A stretch of 64,000 nucleotides of DNA from Bacteroidales bacterium (lineage in GTDB: Bacteria > Bacteroidota > Bacteroidia > Bacteroidales > WCHB1-69). Below, one piece after another: positions 1-6,503 of the stretch (position 1 is the first letter of the stretch; the number at the start of each line of letters is the position of its first letter). The DNA lies in assembly GCA_024686335.1 (NCBI GenBank), contig JAILCI010000018.1, positions 1-64,000 on the forward strand, in the 5' to 3' direction. A model generated the notes under the pieces. That model worked only from the letters and a program-made list of their open reading frames with translations. It was not told where the DNA came from and did not search any database. The position numbers and the translations under genes are program-made.

Positions 1-156
1 GTCAATCACTTGTGTGTAGGTGTCCGCGCTCATTCGGGATTCAACGCGGCAAATATCCGCGTAAACGTCATTTTTGCGGTCATCGGGAACAATGGCGTAT
101 AATCTCCAAAGGTTTTTCAATAGGTTCGTGAATCTCAAAACATCATCTACTTGCAT
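1..156 (-). CDS. hypothetical protein, N-terminal fragment cut by window edge
   Basis: An open minus-strand frame starts with ATG at 154-156 and runs off the window, giving 52 residues (MQVDDVLRFTNLLKNLW...). I do not recognise the family. The fragment is soluble-looking, with charged and aromatic residues, no signal peptide and no membrane segment. An imperfect -7-like box (TATATTAG, one base off TAnnTTTG) lies about 60 bases upstream on the same strand and fits a real gene start. It has the same orientation as the small genes of unknown function at 951-2622, so it may belong to the same accessory block. Confidence 0.45.
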   Translation of the reverse strand, partial: MQVDDVLRFTNLLKNLWRLYAIVPDDRKNDVYADICRVESRMSADTYTQVID

Positions 157-786
157 AACTTCAATTTTTTAGGGTTAGTAAATTGGGGGTGGTTTGTTAT
201 CCCCTTTGTTTTATGTCGCTAATATACAACTTTTTACGGAAACCACCAAATAAAAATGCACTTTTTTGAAAATTATTTTATTGAGTATCAGATAGTTAGA
301 AAAAAGTTTGAGAAAAACTTGCTGATTTACAATAAATTAACGGAAATTTTCGCAGATTTTCGGCACTTTGGGCGCAAAGTTATTCTATTGATATTCAGTT
401 ATTTACGCACCAAAAGCAGCATAAAAACAGCACACCCACGGCACGCGGGCGGCAAAGGTCAGTTTTTAATTGTAAATAAAAAATTAAGACCCACGGCGGC
501 ACGCGCCGCCGTCCACGTTGTAAATATCAAGCCGTCCACATTCCAATTTTATTTGTTCCTTTACGGCGGTTCAGCCGTTCGGAAACGGCATCACCGCCGC
601 CGTCCACCGCTTGCCAAAGCGGTGTATTCAGCAGCATTCATCCACGTTGAAAAAGGCTTGTTTTGGACGCAAAACAGCCCGTTTCGGCGGCTTTTGTGCC
701 GCCAACGGCACAATGTATAATAATTATATAAACACCCGAAATTCCCGATATTTAGGCCTTTTATGCTTGAATCCGTCCACCGTCCC
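157..786. other. gene-poor AT-rich stretch with GC-rich hairpins
   Basis: I see no convincing gene here. Plus-strand reading frames that cross the stretch lack start context and have biased composition caused by the repeats. The first half (157-420) is AT-rich and featureless apart from the likely promoter of the partial gene. The second half (about 430-790) has compact GC-rich inverted repeats, and the octamer CCGTCCAC occurs at 509-516, 532-539, 600-607 and 773-780. Confidence 0.5.
495..703. repeat. cluster of short GC-rich inverted repeats
   Basis: Perfect or near-perfect hairpins sit in an AT-rich background: GGCGGC-acgc-GCCGCC at 495-510, ACCGCTT/AAGCGGT at 606-623, and GGCGGC-ttttgt-GCCGCC at 686-703. 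A fourth, CCGTCCC/GGGCGG with one T-G wobble, sits at 775-790 at the edge of repeat copy 1. No T-run follows them, so they do not look like ordinary terminators. They resemble REP-type palindromes, but no family assignment is possible by eye. Confidence 0.55.
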
Positions 787-936
787 GCAGGGCGGTGTGA
801 CTGGGTTTATAAACGGGAAAAACGCATTCATGCTGGTCGAATGCGTTTTACCCGTTTCCGCAATACCGCGACAACGATAGGAATGGTTACGAGCGGCTTG
901 CCGCGAAGTTTGAATGGATAGAGTGCCCGGTCGCCC
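787..936 (-). repeat. structured intergenic repeat, copy 1
   Basis: First of three diverged copies (others at 2032-2169 and 2970-3119). Shared blocks in plus-strand order are a GCAGGGCGGTGTGAC-like start, an AT-rich spacer, a hairpin built on GCATTC/GAATGC, the block CCGCGACAACGATA, a second small hairpin, GTTTGAATGGAT, and a GTGCCC-like end. In this copy the first hairpin is very long: arms 811-829 and 839-857 pair at 18 of 19 positions around a 9-base loop. The second hairpin is GCGGC-tt-GCCGC at about 893-904. The copy ends 14 bases from the stop codon of the gene at 951-1406 and so occupies that gene's 3' flank. Confidence 0.75.
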
Positions 937-950
937 CTCCTCCTAATGAA

Positions 951-1406
951 TCACACAGAAACATTATTGATTAGACTCATAAACCATTCCCAGTGTTCTT
1001 TCGCGTACATGGCTAAGGCCACAGCCAAAAATGAGCCTAATACTCCAATAAATAATTGAATAAAAAAACGACAGATACCTTTCTTAAAAAATTTTCCACA
1101 TTTTTTAAGAAATTTTTTGATTAACTGAATGTTTAATTCATCAAGTTGTTTTTTTACATTAGAACCAATGAACGCCTCTATTTTTCTGTTAGCTTCGTCT
1201 TGATATTTTTGAAATTTTGTCGGAGTTAAACTGTTTTGGAAATTTAATTTGTCATCAGTTGACCAATTTGGATGTTTTTTTTGATATTCAACCCACTCAT
1301 TTTTATAAATGCAATACATGATAAATCCAACAAATTCATCACGACCGTAATTTTTACACTCATCAAAGACTAGTATCTTATTCTGTTTCGCTTCTTCTTT
1401 GTTCAT
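951..1406 (-). CDS. hypothetical protein with C-terminal membrane segment
   Basis: 151 residues, family not recognised. The first ~100 residues are charged and probably helical, with aromatic-rich stretches (YCIYKNEWVEYQKK) and a lysine-rich run near residues 92-108 (KKFLKKCGKFFKK). A single hydrophobic segment (FFIQLFIGVLGSFLAVALAM, about 112-131) precedes a short tail, so a tail-anchored topology with a basic N-proximal flank is likely. ATG lies 4 bases after the stop of the gene at 1411-1725, so the two look like one transcript. Its stop is followed within 14 bases by repeat copy 1. Low GC and lack of recognisable homologues suggest accessory content. Role unknown. Confidence 0.6.
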   Translation of the reverse strand: MNKEEAKQNKILVFDECKNYGRDEFVGFIMYCIYKNEWVEYQKKHPNWSTDDKLNFQNSLTPTKFQKYQDEANRKIEAFIGSNVKKQLDELNIQLIKKFLKKCGKFFKKGICRFFIQLFIGVLGSFLAVALAMYAKEHWEWFMSLINNVSV

Positions 1407-1410
1407 CTTT

Positions 1411-1725
1411 TTATCTTTTCAAATAGGGAAATTCGTTAGTAAAATCTTTTGCTACGGCATCGCTAGGTACTTTTAAAATAATTGGTTCATTGTCCAATAA
1501 TACCTTTACACAATAAAAACAAGCTTTTGTTTTTTGGGGTTTCGTTGCTTTTGTCGGGTGAACAAATTTAGGACTTCCGTCGTAAGTGAATTTGTGATAT
1601 TTTCTTTTTCTATCTTTCTGAGCTGTACGCAGCCCTTTTATTTTTTCACTCAAACGTTCTTGTTTACCCAAACGCAAATAACCCTCCTTATCATGAGATA
1701 TTTTAGAATCAAAAGGAGGAGACAT
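1411..1725 (-). CDS. hypothetical small basic protein
   Basis: 104 residues from ATG at 1725 (MSPPFDSKISHDKEGYLRLG...). The open frame extends far upstream, but that extension translates the spacer and repeat copy 2 and is not credible. A -7 box (TATTTTTG, 1760-1767) fits a start at 1725 with a ~30-base leader; ATG at 1746 is possible with a near-leaderless transcript. The middle is strongly basic (RTAQKDRKRKYHKFTYDG), which may suggest nucleic-acid contact, but no known fold is recognised. There is no signal peptide or membrane segment. It is followed after 4 bases by the gene ending at 951. Confidence 0.55.
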   Translation of the reverse strand: MSPPFDSKISHDKEGYLRLGKQERLSEKIKGLRTAQKDRKRKYHKFTYDGSPKFVHPTKATKPQKTKACFYCVKVLLDNEPIILKVPSDAVAKDFTNEFPYLKR

Positions 1726-1759
1726 AACTTTGTTAAAATATTTCATTTGAATTTTTTGG

Positions 1760-1767
1760 CAAAAATA
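1760..1767 (-). promoter_or_regulatory. -7 promoter box (TATTTTTG)
   Basis: TATTTTTGCC on the minus strand matches the Bacteroidota -7 consensus TAnnTTTG. It lies 35 bases upstream of ATG 1725. No clear -33 TTG is seen. Confidence 0.55.
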
Positions 1768-2031
1768 CAAAAATTTCATTTTCCAACTCTTGCCGGGACA
1801 AAACTTTAGCCCTTGTCTTTGATTATCTCGCCGAACTTCGCCCACACAATCTTGTCGGCGGCGACCGAGAAGTGTTTGGCTTCCTACGGCAGAACTCCCG
1901 AAGTTCTGTGCTCGCTGCCCACAATCTTTTTGTAACTTCTCGTCCTCATTCTTGAGCATGGCATTGTTCAATGTTATGAGAGAAAGACGAGGCTCAAACG
2001 TCCGTTCGTAAGTCCATTCTTCGCGCTTACA

Positions 2032-2169
2032 GCAGGGCGGTGTGACAAAATTTATCAATGAGGATAGACACATTCGTTCTGCTCGAATGCGCTTAATTCC
2101 GCGACAACGATAGGAATGGTTACAAGCGGCTCGTCGCGATGTTTGAATGGATGGCGTGTCCAATCGCCC
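2032..2169 (-). repeat. structured intergenic repeat, copy 2
   Basis: Second copy of the repeat family. It shares with copy 1 the GCAGGGCGGTGTGAC start, the CCGCGACAACGATAGGAATG block, GTTTGAATGGAT and the TCGCCC end. The first hairpin is CATTCG...CGAATG and the second GCGGC-tc-GTCGC (one G-U pair). It lacks about 9 bases between hairpin 1 and the CCGCGACAACG block that copies 1 and 3 have. It begins 3 bases past the stop codon of the gene at 2173-2622, so, like copy 1, it directly follows a small gene in the same direction. Confidence 0.75.
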
Positions 2170-2172
2170 ATA

Positions 2173-2622
2173 TTAGAATAATTTAGTAAATTTGAGAGGA
2201 CAATTCACTGAGTTATTGTAGTTTTGGAAAGCCAATAATTCTGCTTGTTGTTGCACAGTTGCATCAGAATAAGTTTTGAGAAAAGTCCACGTTTTTATTA
2301 TCGCATCTTCGCCTTTGTAGTCGCTACAAATTTTTCCATCTAAACAAAGTTGATATTCGCTGAATGTTCCACGCGCCTCAATTCTTACGATAAAGACAAC
2401 AGTGATACTTGTTTTATTTTGCTTGTCAGATATTCCATATTTTATTGCACACGGATGATTCTCATCCGTTTTTATGATTTGCTCTAAAATTGAAATTTGC
2501 GCCAGATTTGTTATGCTGTTAGGCAATAAGATTTCAATGTCGAAAATACTTCTTTTGTTCAAATCACTTAATAAATAAGGAGTTGTTGAAACTTTTGGAA
2601 TTGATACTAATAAGTTTGTCAT
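2173..2622 (-). CDS. hypothetical protein between repeat copies
   Basis: 149 residues starting at ATG 2622 (MTNLLVSIPKVSTTPYLLSD...). It appears cytoplasmic, with no signal peptide or membrane helix. The central part (ITVVFIVRIEARGTFSEYQL) looks like beta strands; the rest is mixed. I do not recognise the family. The gene is flanked by repeat copies 2 (3 bases downstream) and 3 (about 350 bases upstream), with its own -7 box at 2735-2742. The leader also contains a tiny frame with a strong Shine-Dalgarno site (2650-2712). The AT-rich composition and repeat flanks suggest mobile or accessory DNA. Confidence 0.6.
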   Translation of the reverse strand: MTNLLVSIPKVSTTPYLLSDLNKRSIFDIEILLPNSITNLAQISILEQIIKTDENHPCAIKYGISDKQNKTSITVVFIVRIEARGTFSEYQLCLDGKICSDYKGEDAIIKTWTFLKTYSDATVQQQAELLAFQNYNNSVNCPLKFTKLF

Positions 2623-2649
2623 AATAAAATTAATTTATAAATGAATTTG

Positions 2650-2712
2650 TTATGAGATCAAAATCTTGATATAATAAAAAAAGCATTTATTTAATTTGGC
2701 TTTCCCACGCAT
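2650..2712 (-). CDS. candidate 20-residue peptide with strong ribosome site
   Basis: ATG at 2712 is preceded at five bases by AAGGAG, an unusual strong Shine-Dalgarno match in a genome that otherwise lacks them. The frame gives MRGKAKLNKCFFYYIKILIS and stops at 2650, 27 bases before the ATG of the 149-residue gene. The peptide has a basic start and a hydrophobic aromatic end, as in leader peptides or small membrane peptides. It lies between the -7 box (2735-2742) and the larger gene on one predicted transcript. Coding status is a guess from the ribosome site alone. Confidence 0.3.
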   Translation of the reverse strand: MRGKAKLNKCFFYYIKILIS

Positions 2713-2734
2713 CGGTTCTCCTTAATAAATATGG

Positions 2735-2742
2735 CAAAAATA
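2735..2742 (-). promoter_or_regulatory. -7 promoter box (TATTTTTG)
   Basis: TATTTTTGCC on the minus strand, about 23 bases upstream of the small frame at 2712 and 113 bases upstream of ATG 2622. No good -33 element is visible. Confidence 0.5.
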
Positions 2743-2969
2743 CATTTTTTTACATTTCCCATCCCTGCAGTGAACAAACTTTCAACCTTCTTTCAGTCCA
2801 CCAGCAAACATCGTCAAAATAAAACATATCTGCCACATCCGAGATGCATGTCACCCACGCTAGCAGCATACACGAAAACACCTTCTCTCTACCCTTGTCT
2901 TTCATCAACATGATGTTCACTTCTTTGATTATGCCATGGCTCATCGAAAGAAGCGCAAAGCATAAGGTT

Positions 2970-3119
2970 GCTGGATGGTATTGACGAAGTGGTATAAGAC
3001 AGAAAAAAGCATTTGTGCTAGTCAAATGCGTTTCGACGTTTCTGCAATACCGTGACAACGATAATGCGGTTACAAGCCCTTCAGGGCGTAGTTTGAGCGG
3101 ATAGTGTGCCCAGTCTCCC
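2970..3119 (-). repeat. structured intergenic repeat, copy 3
   Basis: Most diverged copy. Hairpin 1 is GCATTTG-tgctagt-CAAATGC with an outer helix CAGAAA/TTTCTG. Hairpin 2 is GCCCT/AGGGC, a different sequence from copies 1 and 2 but still paired. The blocks GCAATACCG-GACAACGATA, GGTTACAAGC and GTTTGA-GGAT are kept. Unlike copies 1 and 2, no small minus-strand gene ends at its 3119 edge; the next feature is the candidate promoter at 3177. A 123-residue reading frame through this copy is an artefact of the repeat. Confidence 0.7.
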
Positions 3120-3176
3120 AAAAAGAGAAGAAAGAAGCAATTGAAACATTTAAATATATTGTATTGAAAAAAAGCA

Positions 3177-3184
3177 TACTTTTG
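3177..3184 (+). promoter_or_regulatory. -7 promoter box (TACTTTTG)
   Basis: TACTTTTGCC on the plus strand matches TAnnTTTG. TTG triplets lie at 3159-3161 and 3141-3143, neither at ideal spacing. No protein start follows. The predicted transcript would cover two hairpins ending in a T-run. Confidence 0.45.
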
Positions 3185-3189
3185 CCACC

Positions 3190-3253
3190 GATATGCCGAG
3201 GCATATTCACTTTAAATCACGGCACCGCCAAGCCATTTTTGACGGTGCTTTTT
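3190..3253 (+). ncRNA. candidate small RNA (~64 nt)
   Basis: Downstream of the -7 box at 3177-3184 are two hairpins and nothing coding. The first is ATATGCC/GGCATAT (3191-3206). The second, GCACCG...CGGTGC (3222-3248), is followed by TTTTT. Promoter, structured body and intrinsic terminator within about 75 bases is the layout of an independently expressed small RNA. No known RNA family is recognised. Confidence 0.35.
3222..3253 (+). terminator. intrinsic terminator
   Basis: Stem GCACCG (3222-3227) pairs with CGGTGC (3243-3248), with further CAA/TTG pairing inside, and five T residues follow at 3249-3253. No plus-strand protein gene lies upstream, so it probably ends the candidate small RNA. 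Confidence 0.55.
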
Positions 3254-3333
3254 GAACCCAATTTGTATCCCGCGTATGTCTAAAATCGCGTATCACTATG
3301 AATATCAAACAGATGTAAAAGATATAGAATTTA

Positions 3334-3390
3334 CCCCACATAGTGTGGGGCTGGCAGGTGCGGAGGTGTATCAGCGTGCCGAAGGTACGC
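3334..3390. repeat. two short palindromes 3' of apbE
   Basis: CCCCACA-tag-TGTGGGG (3334-3350) is a perfect 7-bp hairpin. GCGTGCC-gaa-GGTACGC (3374-3390) is a 7-bp hairpin with one G-T pair. Both lie just past the stop of apbE. Neither has a clear T-run on the minus strand, so a terminator role is uncertain. Confidence 0.4.
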
Positions 3391-3411
3391 CACTGACATC
3401 CTCGCAAGCAA

Positions 3412-4401
3412 CTACTCTTTAAAGAAATCAGTGCAAGCAGTCTTATATTCTCCTTTTTCATCATAAATAAAAAAGGCATCCAGCTCAGGATGCTCGGCCA
3501 GAATATCTAGAGATGGCTGCAGACCCAGCACCATGAAGGCGGTGGCGTAGGCGTCGGCCGTCATGCAGTCGGGGGCCAGCACGGTGACGCTCAGCAGGTT
3601 CGTCTCCTCGGGCGTGCCAGTGCGGGGATCGAGGATATGGGTATAGCGCTTGCCCTCCTTCTCGAAGTAGTTGCGGTAGTTGCCGGAGGTGGCCACGGCG
3701 CGGTTTCCGGGTTCGAAGCGGACGCTGCTCTCGACAGCGCCATCCTTGGTCGCGGTGGGCACCTGGATGCCGACCACCCATGATTTGCCATCCGGCTTAC
3801 CGTCTTTGGTGCCATGGCAGACCACCTCGCCGCCTATCTCCACGATAAAGTTCTCACAGCCTTGCTGGAGCAGAAACTGCGCCATCTTATCCACGGCATA
3901 CCCTTTGGCGATGGCGTTGAAGTTGAGCTGCGTGCGGGGATCCACCCGGACGAGCACGCTGTCGTGCAGAGACACCAGCTTATAGTTGACGAACTGCCGC
4001 ACCGATTCGAGCTGTTCGGGGGCGACCTGCTGAGGCTCCTTGTTGCGTCCGAACCCCCACAACTCCACTAACGACTGCACGGTGAAGTCAAAAGCGCCGC
4101 CAGTGGCGCGGGCCACCCCGGAAGCACAGCGCAGGACATGCGCAAAATCTTCGTTGACCACCCTATAGCTTCCTGCGTTGATACGGGAAATCAAAGAGTT
4201 GGTATCGAAGATGGAGAAGGTACTGTTGAGGTCTGCCAAAAGGGAATCCACGCTGACGGGCAGCGTTTCGTTCTCGGCACCTAAGTAGGTGATGTGGTAC
4301 ATCGTGCCGAAACAGGCACCGGAAAGTTGTTGCCGTTTGTTCTGTTGACAGCTGGTCAGCAACAGGATGAGGGAGAGGAGGAGAATAAGGGGGGAACGCA
4401 T
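3412..4401 (-). CDS. apbE: FAD:protein FMN transferase (ApbE), lipoprotein
   Basis: 329 residues. ApbE enzymes transfer FMN from FAD to a threonine of target proteins such as Na+-translocating NADH:quinone oxidoreductase and Rnf subunits, outside the inner membrane. The N-terminus is a lipoprotein signal (LLLSLILLLTSC, Cys at about residue 18). Family motifs are present: AFDFTVQSLVELWGFG, the AIAKGYAVDKMA segment, GGEVVCHG and the C-terminal TSGNYRNYFEKEGKRYTHI followed by LDPRTGTP. Length matches the family. No nqr or rnf genes are in the window. The predicted leader from the -7 box at 4514-4521 contains a TTTGAC-type hexamer array. Confidence 0.93.
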   Translation of the reverse strand: MRSPLILLLSLILLLTSCQQNKRQQLSGACFGTMYHITYLGAENETLPVSVDSLLADLNSTFSIFDTNSLISRINAGSYRVVNEDFAHVLRCASGVARATGGAFDFTVQSLVELWGFGRNKEPQQVAPEQLESVRQFVNYKLVSLHDSVLVRVDPRTQLNFNAIAKGYAVDKMAQFLLQQGCENFIVEIGGEVVCHGTKDGKPDGKSWVVGIQVPTATKDGAVESSVRFEPGNRAVATSGNYRNYFEKEGKRYTHILDPRTGTPEETNLLSVTVLAPDCMTADAYATAFMVLGLQPSLDILAEHPELDAFFIYDEKGEYKTACTDFFKE

Positions 4402-4402
4402 A

Positions 4403-4459
4403 GACTTTGACTTTGACTTTAACTTTGACCTTGACTTTGAACTTTAAACTTTGACTTTA
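4403..4459. repeat. degenerate hexamer array (GACTTT/AACTTT)
   Basis: About nine imperfect 6-base units of the type GACTTT or AACTTT run from 4403 to 4459, immediately before the ATG of apbE. They lie inside its predicted 5' leader. A related, less regular stretch (GGCTATTGGCTGTTGGCC) follows to about 4482. Confidence 0.7.
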
Positions 4460-4513
4460 GACGTTGGCTATTGGCTGTTGGCCTTTAGCTATGAACTTTG
4501 ATTAATGAGTGGG

Positions 4514-4521
4514 CAAAAGTA
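4514..4521 (-). promoter_or_regulatory. -7 promoter box of apbE (TACTTTTG)
   Basis: TACTTTTGCCC on the minus strand, 113 bases before the apbE start. The resulting leader spans the hexamer array. Confidence 0.5.
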
Positions 4522-4594
4522 CACAATATTTGAACAATAAAAACAAAACGGCCCACGTTATTCTCACATTGATATTTTATCCTCACCCTATTTC

Positions 4595-5698
4595 ATGTCA
4601 CCCCGCATTTTCAAAAAGAAAATAAAAACAACGCACCTGTTGCTCATCATCGGGTTCGCAATCCTTTTGCTCCTGCTCGCCTTCACACTCTACATGGCCA
4701 GCATATTCAACGCCGAGTGCGACACCAGTTATTACAAGCCGATCACCTTGCCGCACGACACCTCCACGGCCACTCCCGTGAAAGTGCCGGAACAGACATG
4801 GGCCACTCCCACCCTTAACGGTCCTGTGCAGAAGGTCGAGGTGTTCCGTTATGAGGCGAAGATGAACAAGCGGTCCAAGCAGATCACCAAGGGAAAACTG
4901 TTGGAAACCGTCACGGAGCAATACGACAAGCAGGGGCGTCTGCTGGAGAACTGCACCCGCGACACCGCCCGTTTCCACGGTGACAGCTACACGGAATATT
5001 ACGACGAGCAGGGAAACCGCGTGACGGATCATCGAAGCTGGTGTGCGGATCACCTCCCCTACTTGCGTCGTTATATTCAGGTATATGACAAAAACGACGA
5101 TCTGATTTACAATGTGATATTGGACGAGAAGGGGGACACCATATGTGCCTTTCACAGGACATACCAGTACGATGAGGTGGGAAATCTCATCAGCGCGACG
5201 GTTTACGATGACGAGGACACTGTCGTGACCTCCCGCGAATACTTTTTCATGGGTGACAGCATCGTGATCCGCGTTTATAGGGACAGCGTCTTGACGGGCA
5301 GATCGGTATTGGACACTAACATGCGCTACAAGACCAGCTACTTTCATCTGAACGGGACAGATTATTTGGAGTTACTGACAGCAGGCATCATGACCTACCG
5401 CTATGATGCTGACGGCAGGCTGATAGAGGAAACCATAGAAAATTCTTACTACAAGGAAATTACAAAATACGACCAGCACGGAAACGTGGTAGTAAATCTT
5501 TATTACCGACATAAGAAAAAAGGCGAATCGAACCGATATCTTGGATTAAAACTTACCTCGCGGCAGACACGTAACTACGAATACGATAATCACGGCAACT
5601 GGATTCGCGTCGTGGAGACTGTCGAGAATGATGATGATCTGAAGCACAAGCGAGTGCAGTACTACATCTACGAGCGGAAGATTACCTATGATTTTTAA
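4595..5698 (+). CDS. membrane-anchored protein with YD-repeat-like sequence
   Basis: 367 residues. A basic N-terminus is followed by one hydrophobic segment (LLLIIGFAILLLLLAFTLYM, about residues 15-34), so the rest is probably periplasmic. From about residue 85 the sequence has recurring YD-type units: YDKQGRLLE, YDEQGNRV, YDEVGNLIS, YDADGRLIEE, YDQHGNVV and YDNHGNWIRV. These resemble the RHS/YD repeats common in exported Bacteroidota proteins, but there are too few for an Rhs toxin shell and no toxin domain follows. Substrate and partners are unknown. It is divergent from apbE, and no clear -7 box is seen upstream. Confidence 0.75.
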   Translation: MSPRIFKKKIKTTHLLLIIGFAILLLLLAFTLYMASIFNAECDTSYYKPITLPHDTSTATPVKVPEQTWATPTLNGPVQKVEVFRYEAKMNKRSKQITKGKLLETVTEQYDKQGRLLENCTRDTARFHGDSYTEYYDEQGNRVTDHRSWCADHLPYLRRYIQVYDKNDDLIYNVILDEKGDTICAFHRTYQYDEVGNLISATVYDDEDTVVTSREYFFMGDSIVIRVYRDSVLTGRSVLDTNMRYKTSYFHLNGTDYLELLTAGIMTYRYDADGRLIEETIENSYYKEITKYDQHGNVVVNLYYRHKKKGESNRYLGLKLTSRQTRNYEYDNHGNWIRVVETVENDDDLKHKRVQYYIYERKITYDF

Positions 5699-5796
5699 GG
5701 ATGTAGTTTACACATTTAGCCAAAAATAATTGGGAGAAAAAAGTTCACACACAAATCTGGTATTTGTGAACATGCGCAGAACTATTTCACACCTCA

Positions 5797-6503
5797 CTAC
5801 GAAAGGATCTTCTTTAAGGTATCTATTACATTAGGTTCTTCTATCTGAGACACCACAAACAAACGCTTGCCTAAGTCTTTGAATGAAGCTCCGAAATGAT
5901 ATAATCTATTATAATCAATCATCAAAAATCTATCGTGAACCTTTGGTATTGTTTTTACGGTAATAGGCGGATACTGGGTGTTGAACTTACTAATGTCGGA
6001 TTGAAGCTGCGAGGTTATTTTCTCGGTATAAACAACAGCGTCACACGTTTTTCTAATTGTTCAACACGTTCACTTATAGGATAACCATATATGAAATATT
6101 TCTTCAGAATCCTATTTGCCCACTGCCTGAATTCTATTCCTTTTTGTGTATTCACACGAAATCCGACTGAGATTATGACATCCAAATTGAATAATTCCAT
6201 AGAACGTCTGACCAAACGTTTTCCTTCCTTTTGAACTAGTTCCAAAATGGCACTAGTTTCACCCTTGTTCAACTCATGAGCATCAAAAATATGTTTTAGA
6301 TGTTTTGTAATAGCCTGGCGTTGAGTACCAAACAACATCGCCATCTGCGCTTGTGTCAACCACACAGTATCATTTGCAACCCGCACTTCAAGATCAACAT
6401 TTTCGGTCAGATGATAAACTACCACATTTTCGCAAGGTAAGGATTTCAAAGAATTGATGTTTTTCCTCTTACCGGCTGCTGCTGTACGGCACCACATCGA
6501 CAT
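5797..6503 (-). pseudogene. RhuM-family (virulence RhuM) gene remnant, deleted and frameshifted
   Basis: The first frame (6015-6503) carries a RhuM-type DNA-binding-like domain: VWLTQAQMAMLFGTQRQAIT, then HIFDAHELNKGETSAILELV, then FNLDVIISVGFRVNTQKGIE and FRQWANRILKKYFIYGY. It ends in VEQLEKRVTLLFIPRK. In the next frame the sequence continues as CDAVVYTEKITSQLQSDI, then KVHDRFLMIDYNRLYHFGAS, to a stop at 5797, matching the C-terminal part of long RhuM-type proteins as I remember them. The central ~60 residues normally between the two parts are missing and the frame shifts at the joint. The start is also poor: the only upstream ATG lies inside tsaD. Confidence 0.7.

Noticed and set aside
256-880. 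Plus-strand reading frames over the hairpin region
   Set aside because: Low-complexity product from palindromes, no promoter, opposite strand to all neighbours.
1726-2163. Upstream extension of the 104-residue gene to a 250-residue protein
   Set aside because: The extension translates the spacer and repeat copy 2, reads Arg/Cys-rich nonsense, and lies before the -7 box.
787-3119. Integron attC sites
   Set aside because: Length and position would fit, but I could not find a matched RYYYAAC/GTTRRRY core pair in the copies and there is no integrase in the window, so this is kept only as an analogy.
2750-3121. 123-residue minus-strand reading frame
   Set aside because: Its first 40 residues are the translated repeat copy 3, and there is no promoter or conserved pattern.
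4595-5698. Rhs/contact-dependent toxin
   Set aside because: Only a few YD-like units, a simple membrane anchor, and no toxin domain or immunity gene.
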